A stretch of 64,000 nt of DNA from an uncultured Clostridia bacterium. GTDB lineage: Bacteria > Bacillota > Clostridia > TANB77 > CAG-508. The position numbers and the translations under genes were made by a program. The stretch's first letter is position 1. Each line of letters opens with the position of its first letter. The notes under the pieces were generated by a model. That model saw only the letters and a program-made list of their open reading frames with translations. It did not search any database and was not told where the DNA came from. The stretch spans positions 57,354 through 121,353 of the forward strand of contig CAQPBJ010000003.1 in NCBI GenBank assembly GCA_948852945.1. The letters are read 5' to 3'. This document shows positions 16,985 through 26,895 of this stretch, piece after piece.

Positions 16985-17980
16985 TTAATTATCTTGCTTG
17001 ATTAGTTTTTGAACTATTTGAATGGCATTAGTTGCAGCACCTTTTCTTATGTTATCTGCAACTACCCAAATATTTAGTCCCGATTCAACTGATTCATCTC
17101 TACGTATTCTTCCAACAAATACTTCATTATGTTCAGTTGCATTTGTTGCCAGTGGATATGTGTTAGTATTAGGATCATCTTGAATAATAATTCCTGGGTA
17201 ATTTTCTAAAGTTTTATAAACATCTGTTATATCAAAATTTTTTTCAAATTCGATATTAATAGATTCACTATGTGAATTTAAAACTGGAACTCTAACTGTT
17301 GTTGCTGTTACTTTTAAATCAGGTTTTTCTAAAATCTTTCTAGTTTCATTTATCATTTTCATTTCTTCTTTTGTATATCCATTTTCTAAAAAGACATCAA
17401 TATGAGGAAGACAATTATTATAAATAGGATGTGGCCATTTTTTAGGTTCTAATCCTTTTTGTGTATTATAAAAATCGTCAACAGCAGCTTTTCCACCACC
17501 TGAAACTGCTTGATAAGTAGAGTACACAATTCTTTTTATGATATATTTTTCGTCTAATGCTTTTAATGGAATTACGGCTTGAATAGTAGAACAATTTGGA
17601 TTTGCAATTATTCCTTTGTTTTTTAAAGCTGCATGCATATTTACTTCTGGAACTACTAATGGAACTTCTGGATCCATTCTGAAAGCACTACTATTATCAA
17701 CAACAATACATCCTTTAGATGCTGCAATAGGAGAGAAATGTTTTGAAGTATCTCCACCTGCAGAGAATATTGCAAAATCGAATCCTTCATCAAAAGAATC
17801 GTCTTTTAATTCACGAGTTATATACTCTTTTCCCATGAAAGTGATTTTTTGTCCAGCAGATCTTGAAGAACAAAAAAAGGCATACTCGGAAATAGGTAGA
17901 TTAAATTCTTCAAGTACTTGAAGAGCTTTTCTACCAACTAATCCTGTAGCGCCTACTAATGCTAATTTATATTTTTTCAT
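16985..17980 (-). CDS. asd: Aspartate-semialdehyde dehydrogenase
   Basis: This 331-residue NADP-dependent enzyme makes aspartate semialdehyde for lysine/diaminopimelate, threonine and methionine synthesis. The nucleotide-binding start is KLALVGATGLVGRKALQVL, the catalytic cysteine lies in NPNCSTIQ, and VRVPVLNSHSESI and a C-terminal IWVVADNIRKGAATNA are also visible. ATG 17980 follows GTGAGGT. The in-frame ATG 14 codons upstream would begin a non-conserved extension. The gene stands alone, convergent with the DUF6020 gene. Confidence 0.95.
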   Translation of the reverse strand: MKKYKLALVGATGLVGRKALQVLEEFNLPISEYAFFCSSRSAGQKITFMGKEYITRELKDDSFDEGFDFAIFSAGGDTSKHFSPIAASKGCIVVDNSSAFRMDPEVPLVVPEVNMHAALKNKGIIANPNCSTIQAVIPLKALDEKYIIKRIVYSTYQAVSGGGKAAVDDFYNTQKGLEPKKWPHPIYNNCLPHIDVFLENGYTKEEMKMINETRKILEKPDLKVTATTVRVPVLNSHSESINIEFEKNFDITDVYKTLENYPGIIIQDDPNTNTYPLATNATEHNEVFVGRIRRDESVESGLNIWVVADNIRKGAATNAIQIVQKLIKQDN

Positions 17981-18171
17981 TTTGAATACCTCACTTTTAA
18001 AGTGATAAAAAGAGAAAAACATAATTATATTTTTTCTACGCTAATATTATATGACAAAAATTATCGAATGGCAACAAAATCAAGTTTTTAATGTTCTAAT
18101 TTGTGGACAAATATATGCGAATATGATAAGATACATCTGTTAATGAAGTTATAGGAGTAATAAGAGTAAAA

Positions 18172-19722
18172 ATGAAAAAACAGATATATATAAATTTAAT
18201 AGCTCAAACAATTGCATATGTAGTAAATATAGGGATTAGTTTTTTCTTGACTCCATATATAGTAAATCATATTGGAGTAGAAGCTAATGGATTCGTAGGA
18301 TTAGCTAATAATTTTATAGAATATGCACAATTAATTACGGTAGCTTTAAATTCAATGGCAGGTAGATTTATAACTATCAAGTTACATCAAAAAAATGAGG
18401 AAGAAGCAAACAAATATTTTACATCAGTATTTTTTGCAAATTTATTTTTATCAGTAATTTTAACTATTATTTTTTCTATAGTAATTGTATTTTTAGGAAG
18501 TATTTTAAATATTTCTGCAGGATTAATTGTAGATGTGAAAATATTATGGGCATTAATTTTTGCTAATTTTATAGTAACTTTATTTGCATCAATTTTTTCA
18601 GTTTCTACTTTTGTTGGAAATAGATTAGATTTGACAGCTATATGCAATATTAGAGGAACAATTATTAAAGCTGTTATTTTAGTATTGTGTTATACATTTC
18701 TAAGACCTTTTACTTTTTATGTAGGATTAGCTATGCTTGCGTTAGGATTAAATAATTTAATTAGTCATATACGATATAAAAACAAATTGGTTCCAAATTT
18801 AAAAATATCTAAAAAGAGTTTTGATATTAAGTATATAAAAGAATTATTAGCTTCTGGAATTTGGAATTCTGTTTCAAAATTGAGTTCAATATTATCATCA
18901 GGATTAGATTTATTAATAACTAATATATTTGTAAATCCAGTAGCAATGGGAGTTATGAACTTATCAAAAACAATTTCAAATATTGTTCTTTCTCTATTTG
19001 GTACTTTAGCATCAATTTTTGCTCCACAACTTACAATTTCTTTTGCAGAAGGTGATATTGATGGAATGAAAAAGCAATTGATTTCATCAATAAAATTAAT
19101 GGGGCTATTTGCAGCTATTCCTATAGCAATTCTAATCGGTTTTGGAAAACCTTTTTACGAGTTATGGGTGCCAACACAAAATGCTGTTTTGTTAGAAATA
19201 CTTACTATAATTACATGTTTAAATTTGATTTTTGCATTACCATTAGAGCCTTTATATAATATTTTTACAGTTAAAAATAAAATAAAAATATCTTCTATTG
19301 CTTTAATATCTTTTAGTGTTTGTAGTATATTAACTGTTTTTATTGGACTAAATTTTATACATACGGAAGATGCAAAAATTATTTATATAGTTGCTGTAGG
19401 AGCTTTTTATAATGTTCTTCGATTATTAACATTTTTACCAATATATGGTGCAAAATGCTTAGATTTTAAAATAACAACTTTTTATCCAACAATACTAAAG
19501 AATGTTTTTTCAGTAGTAATTTTAAGTGTTTTAGCAATAGGAATAAGTTTAATATTTAGTATTAATACATGGATAAAATTATTTGCAGTTTGTGTAGTTA
19601 TAGGAGTAGTTGGATTAGTAGTTAATATTTTTATTTTATTTAATAAAGATGAAAGAAATGAGAATTTACAATTATTGAAGTCATATATCAAAAAAATAAA
19701 AACGAAGAAGGAGAATGTATAA
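18172..19722 (+). CDS. Polysaccharide flippase (Wzx/MATE-like)
   Basis: This 516-residue protein has about 14 transmembrane helices. The N-terminus, FFLTPYIVNHIGVEANGFVGLANNF, is typical of the polysaccharide-transport branch of the MATE/MOP superfamily. It should flip the undecaprenyl-linked repeat unit assembled by the downstream glycosyltransferases. It opens the 18-kb polysaccharide cluster and is followed immediately by the GT32-like gene. No confident promoter was found in the 150 bases upstream; TTGTGG and a TATGAT-like box are present but poorly spaced. Confidence 0.85.
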   Translation: MKKQIYINLIAQTIAYVVNIGISFFLTPYIVNHIGVEANGFVGLANNFIEYAQLITVALNSMAGRFITIKLHQKNEEEANKYFTSVFFANLFLSVILTIIFSIVIVFLGSILNISAGLIVDVKILWALIFANFIVTLFASIFSVSTFVGNRLDLTAICNIRGTIIKAVILVLCYTFLRPFTFYVGLAMLALGLNNLISHIRYKNKLVPNLKISKKSFDIKYIKELLASGIWNSVSKLSSILSSGLDLLITNIFVNPVAMGVMNLSKTISNIVLSLFGTLASIFAPQLTISFAEGDIDGMKKQLISSIKLMGLFAAIPIAILIGFGKPFYELWVPTQNAVLLEILTIITCLNLIFALPLEPLYNIFTVKNKIKISSIALISFSVCSILTVFIGLNFIHTEDAKIIYIVAVGAFYNVLRLLTFLPIYGAKCLDFKITTFYPTILKNVFSVVILSVLAIGISLIFSINTWIKLFAVCVVIGVVGLVVNIFILFNKDERNENLQLLKSYIKKIKTKKENV

Positions 19723-19723
19723 A

Positions 19724-20537
19724 ATGGCAATTCCTAAGAAAATTCATTATTGCTGGTTCGGAAGAGGTGAAAAACCAGAACTTGCTAATAAGTGTATAGA
19801 ATCATGGAAAGAGTATTGTCCTGATTATGAAATTAAAGAGTGGAATGAAGATAATTTTGATTTAAATTCAAATATATATGTAAAACAAGCATATGAATCA
19901 AGAAAATATGCATTTGTTACAGATTACGTTAGATTATATGCTCTATATAATGAAGGTCGGAGTATACATGGATACCGATGTCGAAGTTATAAAGCCAATA
20001 GATGAGTTTTTAAAGCATAAAGCATTTTCAAGTTTTGAAAATAATAATATGATTCCTACGGGTATGATGGCTGCAGAAAAAGGAAATGAATGGATAAAAG
20101 ATTTATTAGATGAATATAAAGATTTAAAATTTATAGATGATAATGGAAATATGGATATGACTACTAATGTTGTCAGAATTACTAATTTAACTCATGAGAA
20201 ATATGGTTTAAAACTTGAGTCATCTTATCAAGATTTAAAAGATGGAATTGTAACTATGTATCCACATGATTATTTTTGCCCAAAAGATTGGAATACAGGT
20301 GAAATACATTTAACAGATAATACTTGTACTATTCATCATTTTTCTGGTTCTTGGCATACTGAAGAAGAGAAAAAGAAAAACGAAAAATATAAAAAACGTT
20401 TAAATAAATACATACAAAAATATGGTGAAGAAAAAGGCAAAATTAAATTAAATCGAGTAGATTTAATTAAATATTATTTGTGCCATCCAATTAAAGCATG
20501 TAAAAAAATAGTACAAAAAATAAAGGGAGAAAAATAA
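19724..20537 (+). CDS. GT32-like capsular glycosyltransferase, read through a +1 frameshift at CGG
   Basis: Two overlapping frames join into one protein of about 270 residues when the C of CGG 19958-19960 is skipped: YALYNEG-GVYMDTDVEVIK. That junction contains the DxD sugar-nucleotide/metal motif (DTD) in the standard GT32 setting (EGGVYMDTD), so the intact reading is strongly supported. The N-terminus IPKKIHYCWFGRGEKPE and SWKEYCPDYEIKEWNEDNFD are typical of the family. ATG 19724 follows GAAGGAGA by 10 bases. Without the shift, the product stops 17 residues after the site and lacks DxD. It probably adds a sugar to the surface polymer. Confidence 0.82.
19958..19960 (+). other. In-frame CGG, +1 frameshift site
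   Basis: Context GGT CGG AGT. Skipping C19958 restores EG-GVYMDTD, the DxD motif. Confidence 0.75.
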
Positions 20538-21478
20538 TGAGGTTCAGTATTATTGTTCCTGTTTATAATGTGGAAAAATATTTATCAAAATGCTTAGATA
20601 GTGTAATTAATCAGATAAATCAAGATTTTGAGATAATAGTTGTAAATGATGGAAGTCCTGATAATTCACAAAAAATTATAGATGAATATGTAGAAAAATA
20701 TCCAGAGAAAATAAAGGGATTTACAAAAGAAAATGGTGGATTAAGTGATGCACGAAACTATGGAATTAGTAAAGCTTCTGGTGAATATCTAATTTTTCTA
20801 GATTCAGATGATTACATTGATGAACATTTATTAGAAAAACTAAATGAAAAGATATCTATTGATAGTAAATTAGATGTTATAGGATATAATTTAGTTGATG
20901 TAAATGAAAATTTAGAAATATTAGGAGTTACTAAAAAAGGTGAAAGTAGTATTTTAACTGGTGAAGAAGCGATAGATTTTTTAGTAAGTAGAGTTAAGGT
21001 TTGTTTTGATCCAGCCTGTGGATATGCTTATAGATTAGATTTTTGGAAGGAAAATAGATTTGAATTTAAAAAAGGAATATATCATGAAGATTTTGCATTA
21101 ATACCTTTAATAATTTTGAAAGCTAAAAAAGTATGCTTTACAAATTTTGATGGATATTTTTATTTACAAACTCAAAATAGTATAACTAGAAATACTTCAA
21201 TAGAAAAAGAGAAGAAGTCGATAAGAGATCATTTATGTGGTTATGATTTTTTAGTTAGTGAAGTAGAAAAAATAAAATTTGAAAATGAATATGTTAAGAA
21301 ATTATTTATGTCATATATTTCTAATGCATTAATTTTTAGATTAGATTCAATAGAAGATAGTTTGAAAGAAGACTATAGAAAAGAACTTAAGAAAAGGAAT
21401 ACTGTAAAATATGTAATGGCAGATACTGCTAAAAGAAAGATTAGAAAATTGCTTGTAAAAATGAAATTTAAACTTTAA
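20537..21478 (+). CDS. GT2 family glycosyltransferase
   Basis: This 313-residue GT-A enzyme has FSIIVPVYNVEKYLSKCLDS, IIVVNDGSPDNS and LIFLDSDDYIDE (the DxD-type motif), plus the YHEDFALIP acceptor-side motif found in capsule and teichoic-acid GT2 enzymes. There are no transmembrane segments, so it works on the cytosolic face of the membrane. Its ATG shares one base with the preceding stop and follows GGGAG. It is one of three similar GT2 genes in the cluster (with 21497 and 25908), probably related by duplication. Confidence 0.88.
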   Translation: MRFSIIVPVYNVEKYLSKCLDSVINQINQDFEIIVVNDGSPDNSQKIIDEYVEKYPEKIKGFTKENGGLSDARNYGISKASGEYLIFLDSDDYIDEHLLEKLNEKISIDSKLDVIGYNLVDVNENLEILGVTKKGESSILTGEEAIDFLVSRVKVCFDPACGYAYRLDFWKENRFEFKKGIYHEDFALIPLIILKAKKVCFTNFDGYFYLQTQNSITRNTSIEKEKKSIRDHLCGYDFLVSEVEKIKFENEYVKKLFMSYISNALIFRLDSIEDSLKEDYRKELKKRNTVKYVMADTAKRKIRKLLVKMKFKL

Positions 21479-21496
21479 TTATGAAAGGATTACATT

Positions 21497-22450
21497 ATGC
21501 CTAAATTAAGTGTAATTGTTCCAATATATAATGCTGAAAAGTATATTGAAAGATGTTTAGAATCTATAATAAATCAAACATTTAAGGATTTAGAAATTAT
21601 TCTAGTAAATGATGGAAGTATTGATAATTCACAGGAGATAATTGAAAAATATACTAATGAATATCCTGATATGATAAGATTTTTTGTTAAAGAAAATGGA
21701 GGACAGGCTACAGCTAGAAACTTAGGTATAGAAAAAGCTTTAGGAGAATATATAGCCTTTGTGGATGTTGACGATTATTTAGAATTAGATACTTATGAGA
21801 AAGCTATAGATTATATTGAACAAAACAATTTAGATATTGTATGTTTCGATTTTTGGGAAATTATTAATGGGGAAAAAGCAGAGAAAAATCATTATTTAAT
21901 TAGTGATGAAAATAATGTTAAAAAATATATTGTTTCAGAATCTTCACCAGTTAATAAAGTAATTAAGACGAAAATTTTTAGGGAAAATGGTGTTAGATTT
22001 TTAGAAAAATATATATATGAAGATTTAGCAACAATACCGATTTTAGGAAAATATACTTCTAAAATAGGTTTTATGGCTGATAAATTATACAATTATGACA
22101 TTCATGAAAATTCAACAATGAGACAAAGAGAGTATAATTCAAAATTGGAAAATATATTTGTTGCAATAGAAAGATTATATAGTGAATTTATAGATACAGA
22201 ATACAAAGAAGAATTGGAATATATATATATTGAGCATTTATTACATGCTGCCAATTTAAGATTTTTAGCGTATGAAGAAGGCAAAGAAAATATAGATAAA
22301 ATATCAAAAATAATGAAAGAAAAGTTTCCAAATTGGAGAAAAAATAAGTACTATAAAATGCAAAATATGAAATATAAAATAATATGTAATTTGTTTTTCT
22401 ATAAACAAAAAAAAATATTAAAGATTATTTTAGGAGGAAATAATGCCTAA
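21497..22450 (+). CDS. GT2 family glycosyltransferase
   Basis: This 317-residue GT-A enzyme opens LSVIVPIYNAEKYIERCLES, with LVNDGSIDNSQEI and IAFVDVDDYLELD. Here DVDDY replaces the usual DSDDY at the metal site, and IYEDLATIP follows. It resembles the neighbours at 20537 and 25908 along the whole N-terminal domain. It overlaps the start of the next glycosyltransferase by 8 bases. The acceptor and donor sugars cannot be read from sequence. Confidence 0.87.
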   Translation: MPKLSVIVPIYNAEKYIERCLESIINQTFKDLEIILVNDGSIDNSQEIIEKYTNEYPDMIRFFVKENGGQATARNLGIEKALGEYIAFVDVDDYLELDTYEKAIDYIEQNNLDIVCFDFWEIINGEKAEKNHYLISDENNVKKYIVSESSPVNKVIKTKIFRENGVRFLEKYIYEDLATIPILGKYTSKIGFMADKLYNYDIHENSTMRQREYNSKLENIFVAIERLYSEFIDTEYKEELEYIYIEHLLHAANLRFLAYEEGKENIDKISKIMKEKFPNWRKNKYYKMQNMKYKIICNLFFYKQKKILKIILGGNNA

Positions 22451-23591
22451 AAATATATTATTTGTAGTAGATAATCTTGTTATGGGTGGAGTAACAAAAG
22501 TTATTGAAAATTTACTAAAAAATATTGATGAAACAAAATATAATATTGATTTACTAGTATTACATTACTATGAAGATATGAAAGTTGAAATTCCTTCATA
22601 TGTTAATATTATGACTGGAAATGAGTATTATTCATATGTTGATGAATCAATAAGAAGAATATTAAAAGAAAAAGATATAAAGAAATTCTTAAATAAATTA
22701 AAATTAGTAATTGCAATGAAGACAGGTAAAGTAAAAAAAATAATTACTAATAGTAGAGAAAAACTTTTAAATAAAAATTATGATACAGAAATAGCCTTTA
22801 GTGATGGATTTTCACATATTTTTGTTGCTAATGGTAATACAAAAAATAAAGTAGCATGGATGCATACTGATGTGTCAGTATCAAATGATTCAAAAAGACA
22901 TTATAAATTATTAAAAGAAGCTTTATTAAAGATGAATATGTGCGTATGTGTTTCCGATAAAGTTATGCAAGCATACAAAGAACTATATGGAATAAAAAAT
23001 ATTCAAGTTATACATAATTTAATGGATACTGAAAAAATAATTATTCAGTCAAAAGAAAATATGGATGTAGAATATAGTAAAGATTGTATTAATCTTGTTT
23101 CTGTAGGTAGATTAGAATGGCAAAAAAATTATAAAAGATTTGTCAATAGTCATAAAAGATTGATTGAAGATGGAATAAATGTACATTCGTATTTAATTGG
23201 AGATGGAATAGAAAAAGAAGAAATTAAAGATCTTATCAGGAAAAATGGTAATGAAGATACTTTTCATATTTTAGGAAGAAAAGAAAATCCATTTCCATAT
23301 GTTAAAAATGCAGATTTATTTGTGCTTCCTTCTAACTTAGAAGGATTGCCAACTGTTTTATATGAGGCAATTATTTTAGGAGTGCCATGTATTTCTACAG
23401 AAGTTGCTGGTGCAAAAGAAATTCTTGAAGATAAATATGGGCTAGTTGTTGAAAATAATGATGAAGCATTATATATTGGTTTAAAAAATATTTTAAAGAA
23501 TGAAGAAATTATGTTAAAATATAAACAAAATTTATTAGAGTATAAATTTGAAAATTCAGAAATTATGGAAAAAATTTATAAAGTAATATAG
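22443..23591 (+). CDS. GT4 family glycosyltransferase
   Basis: This 382-residue GT-B enzyme opens NILFVVDNLVMGGVTKVIENL. The C-terminal nucleotide-sugar domain shows VSVGRLEWQKNYKRFV, YLIGDGIEKEEI and PSNLEGLPTVLYEAIILGVP (the E-x7-E region), followed by STEVAGAKEIL. These are hallmarks of the retaining GT4 family. The start follows AGGAGG and overlaps the preceding gene. It is probably one of the cytosolic transferases building the lipid-linked repeat unit. Confidence 0.9.
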   Translation: MPKNILFVVDNLVMGGVTKVIENLLKNIDETKYNIDLLVLHYYEDMKVEIPSYVNIMTGNEYYSYVDESIRRILKEKDIKKFLNKLKLVIAMKTGKVKKIITNSREKLLNKNYDTEIAFSDGFSHIFVANGNTKNKVAWMHTDVSVSNDSKRHYKLLKEALLKMNMCVCVSDKVMQAYKELYGIKNIQVIHNLMDTEKIIIQSKENMDVEYSKDCINLVSVGRLEWQKNYKRFVNSHKRLIEDGINVHSYLIGDGIEKEEIKDLIRKNGNEDTFHILGRKENPFPYVKNADLFVLPSNLEGLPTVLYEAIILGVPCISTEVAGAKEILEDKYGLVVENNDEALYIGLKNILKNEEIMLKYKQNLLEYKFENSEIMEKIYKVI

Positions 23592-23599
23592 AAGGGGTT

Positions 23600-25900
23600 A
23601 TGATGGAAAAGGTATTTCAAAAAGTAGAAAACAAAATGGATTTAATTAAATTAACTAAAAAATTATTTATTATTTTTATAATTTTGCAACCTATTTTAGA
23701 TATTTATATGAGTTTATTTGACAGTAAGATACAAATATTAGGAATGTCACTTGCAACTATTATAAGATTTTTATGGGTTTTTGCTATGATGATTTTTGTT
23801 ATGATTCATGCAAGAAAAAATAAAAGTACAAAAATTTTTATTGGATATGGAATATTAGTAGCTATATATACAGTATTTCATCATATTAACTCAGCAAGTT
23901 TTAAAATACAATTAGCAGATGCTAAATATAGTGTATTAGCAGAGATTTTATATTTAGCTAGAATGTGTATACCAGCTGTTTTAATATATATTATATATAA
24001 TATAAAACCTAATTATAAAGATATAAGAAAAATGGTAGTTACTGTATCACTTATTATTTCTATATCTTTGATAGTAAGTAATTTATTTAAAGTTTCATAC
24101 TTATCATATTCTTTAGATAAAGATTACAATACAGGAAATATAATTGAATGGTTTACTAAAGGAATAGAAGCAGGAGAAGATAAAAATGGTTGGGTTGGAT
24201 ATACTTCTAGAGGAGTATTTCAATCAGGAAACCAATTATCAGGAGTAACAGTTATTTTAGTACCAGTTCTTACATATATAGCTTTTAAAGAAAAAAGAAT
24301 ACGAGAATGGGTAGTACTTACATTACACATTATTGCTATGATATGCATAACTACTAGAGTTGGTGCAATAGGCGGAATAGCTGCAATGATTTTAGTTACT
24401 TGTGTTTATGTTTTACAAAAAATAATACATAAAGATATTTCTATAGAAATTTTTAAAAGTAAAAATTTATATTGTTGTATAGCATTTTTTATAGTTATTG
24501 GAATTTTCTTTATATCTTCTCCATTTAAAGTAAGAGCTTCATCAGGAAATTTAGGATATGATATGGCAATGTCTAATAAACAGACTACTAATAATGTTAA
24601 GCCTAATAATAATACTACTGAGACAGATGTTGAAATCGATAAATTAGCATATATAGAAGAAAATATAGAAAAGGCTAATATTAATGGTTATTTTCCTTAT
24701 CAAGCATATCCGTATACAGAGGATATAGATTTTTGGTTTGATTTAATAATGAATGTTCCAGAATATCAAAGAGCTGGAAATAGGAAGATGAGATCATTAT
24801 TAATAGATAGATTATTACAAAGGGATAATAGAATTTCTAATTATATTTTAGGAATTTCTTTTACAAGATCAAGTTCTTTTGTATGGCCTGAAAGAGATTT
24901 TGAAACTCAATTTGATGCATTAGGTGTAGTAGGTACTGCAATATTTATAGCTCCTTATATAGTTATTTTATTAGCTGGAATTATAAATTTCTTTAGAAAA
25001 TTTAAAGATAATTTGTATTTAAGTAAAGTAGTATATATGATTGCAATGGTAATGGGATTATTTGCTGCATATTCTTCAGGACATATTTTAAATGAGATGT
25101 TTCCATTTATATATTTAGCTCTAATGACAGGTATTGTAGTTAATATGTGCTTCGGAGATGATCCAGAGATATATGAAAAAAAAAGAAATTTGAGAAAATA
25201 TTTTGATAAATTATATGTAGGCGAAAAAGAGAAATTTTATTCAGAAATTAAAGAGTCATTAGTAAATGATGAGAAAAGATTTATAGTTACTGCAAATCCT
25301 GAAACATTAATGATTGCTGAAAAAAATAAAGAGTTTAAAAATTGTTTATTGCAAGAATATGTTACTATTGTTCCAGACGGTATAGGAATTATAAAAGGCG
25401 CTAAAATGCTGGGATACTCTCAAAAAGAAACAATAACAGGAGTAGGGTTAGTAGAAACTTTATTTGAGGCATGTAATGAAAATAAAAAAAGTGTTTTCTT
25501 ATTTGGAGCTAAACCGGAAGTAGTTTCAAAATTAAATGATGTTATAAAGCAAAAATATCCTAATATTGTTGTAGCAGGATTTGAAAATGGTTATATTGAA
25601 AATAAACAAGAAGTGTTTGACAAAATAAATGAATGCAAACCAGATTTGATATTAGTTGCATTAGGAATACCAAATCAAGAATTATTAATAAATAAGAATT
25701 TTGAAAAATTTGATAAAGGAATTTTTATTGGTGTTGGTGGAAGTTTTGATGTTTTAAGCGGAATGAAAAAAAGAGCTCCAAAGATATTTATAAAAATGCA
25801 TTTAGAATGGCTTTATAGAATAACAACAGAACCTAAAAGAATAAAAAGATTTGTTGATAGTAATGTAAAATATTTATTTAAACTATCAGAAGAAAAATAG
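23600..25900 (+). CDS. Fusion: O-antigen ligase/Wzy-like membrane domain plus WecG/TagA (GT26) domain
   Basis: This 766-residue protein has two parts. Residues 1 to about 510 form a polytopic domain of 10-12 helices with a large external loop near residues 310-430 and GVFQSGNQLSGVTVI, like O-antigen ligase/polymerases. Residues about 530-766 form a complete GT26 domain (ANPETLMIAEKN, VPDGIGIIKGAKMLGY, FLFGAKPEVV, LVALGIPNQE, GSFDVLSGMKKRAPKIF, LEWLYRITTEPKR). TagA-type enzymes add N-acetylmannosamine to undecaprenyl-PP-GlcNAc in teichoic-acid linkage units, which fits the wecB epimerase 1 kb downstream. The frame is uninterrupted and no start lies at the domain boundary. The start is ATG 23600 or 23603. 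Confidence 0.85.
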   Translation: MMEKVFQKVENKMDLIKLTKKLFIIFIILQPILDIYMSLFDSKIQILGMSLATIIRFLWVFAMMIFVMIHARKNKSTKIFIGYGILVAIYTVFHHINSASFKIQLADAKYSVLAEILYLARMCIPAVLIYIIYNIKPNYKDIRKMVVTVSLIISISLIVSNLFKVSYLSYSLDKDYNTGNIIEWFTKGIEAGEDKNGWVGYTSRGVFQSGNQLSGVTVILVPVLTYIAFKEKRIREWVVLTLHIIAMICITTRVGAIGGIAAMILVTCVYVLQKIIHKDISIEIFKSKNLYCCIAFFIVIGIFFISSPFKVRASSGNLGYDMAMSNKQTTNNVKPNNNTTETDVEIDKLAYIEENIEKANINGYFPYQAYPYTEDIDFWFDLIMNVPEYQRAGNRKMRSLLIDRLLQRDNRISNYILGISFTRSSSFVWPERDFETQFDALGVVGTAIFIAPYIVILLAGIINFFRKFKDNLYLSKVVYMIAMVMGLFAAYSSGHILNEMFPFIYLALMTGIVVNMCFGDDPEIYEKKRNLRKYFDKLYVGEKEKFYSEIKESLVNDEKRFIVTANPETLMIAEKNKEFKNCLLQEYVTIVPDGIGIIKGAKMLGYSQKETITGVGLVETLFEACNENKKSVFLFGAKPEVVSKLNDVIKQKYPNIVVAGFENGYIENKQEVFDKINECKPDLILVALGIPNQELLINKNFEKFDKGIFIGVGGSFDVLSGMKKRAPKIFIKMHLEWLYRITTEPKRIKRFVDSNVKYLFKLSEEK

Positions 25901-25907
25901 GTGATAT

Positions 25908-26885
25908 ATGAAAGATATAAGTATTATTATCCCAGCATATAATGCAGAAATGTATTTAGTAAAGTGTTTGAATTCTTTAGTAAAGCAAACTAAGAAAGAA
26001 ATTGAAGTAATTATAGTAAATGATGGTTCACAAGATAGAACAGAAGAGATAGCAAGAAAGTACGAAAAAAAATATCCTGAACTAATTAAAGTTATTTCTC
26101 AAGAAAATCAAGGACAAAGTGTTGCAAGAAATAATGGAATAGCAGAAGCTACTGGAAAATATATAGCTTTTGTAGATTGCGATGATTATGTAGATGAAAA
26201 AATGTTTGAAATATTATATAATAAAGCCATTGAAAATGATTATGATGTAGTTGCTAGTAATGTTAATTGTGTATATCCACAAAAAAATATTATTATTAAT
26301 TCAGGAGTTAAATGTAATTCAAAAAATCTAACTAAAGAAGAAAAAGATGATTTATTACTTAATATGTATACTGTAGTATGGAATAAAATATATAAAAGGC
26401 AACTATTTGAAAATAAAGAGTTATTATTTGAACCAGGTATATGGTTTGAAGATGTTTTATTTTTATATAAGATGATACCATTTATAAATAGTATTGCATA
26501 TGTGGAAGACAGTTTATATTATTATATACAAAGAGAAAATTCGGTTACATATACATATACAGATAAGTTATTTGATATTAATAAAATGCTTGATAAACTT
26601 GTATCCTTTTACAAAGAAAAAGGATTAGAAGAATATGATAATGAGATAGAATATATTTATTGTAGATATATGTTTGCAACATATATAAAGAGATTAGCAA
26701 AATCTAAAAATAAGAAAAAATTTGAAGAAGGAATAGAGTTTGCTAAAGAAAATGTTAATAAAAAGTTTCCAAATTATAAAAAAAATAAGTATTTAAAAAG
26801 CGGTGGAAAAGCTTTTTATATAAAACATTTTAATAAGTTGTTTGCAAAAATAATATATATGTTAGAAAAAAATAAAATGAATTAG
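25908..26885 (+). CDS. GT2 family glycosyltransferase
   Basis: This 325-residue GT-A enzyme has ISIIIPAYNAEMYLVKCLNS, IIVNDGSQDRTEE, YIAFVDCDDYVDEKM and WFEDVLFLYKMIP. It resembles the GT2 genes at 20537 and 21497. It lies 8 bases after the Wzy-TagA fusion gene and 10 bases before wecB, in the same operon. It is cytosolic with a basic C-terminal region that may contact the membrane. Confidence 0.87.
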   Translation: MKDISIIIPAYNAEMYLVKCLNSLVKQTKKEIEVIIVNDGSQDRTEEIARKYEKKYPELIKVISQENQGQSVARNNGIAEATGKYIAFVDCDDYVDEKMFEILYNKAIENDYDVVASNVNCVYPQKNIIINSGVKCNSKNLTKEEKDDLLLNMYTVVWNKIYKRQLFENKELLFEPGIWFEDVLFLYKMIPFINSIAYVEDSLYYYIQRENSVTYTYTDKLFDINKMLDKLVSFYKEKGLEEYDNEIEYIYCRYMFATYIKRLAKSKNKKKFEEGIEFAKENVNKKFPNYKKNKYLKSGGKAFYIKHFNKLFAKIIYMLEKNKMN

Positions 26886-26895
26886 GAGGCAAGAT

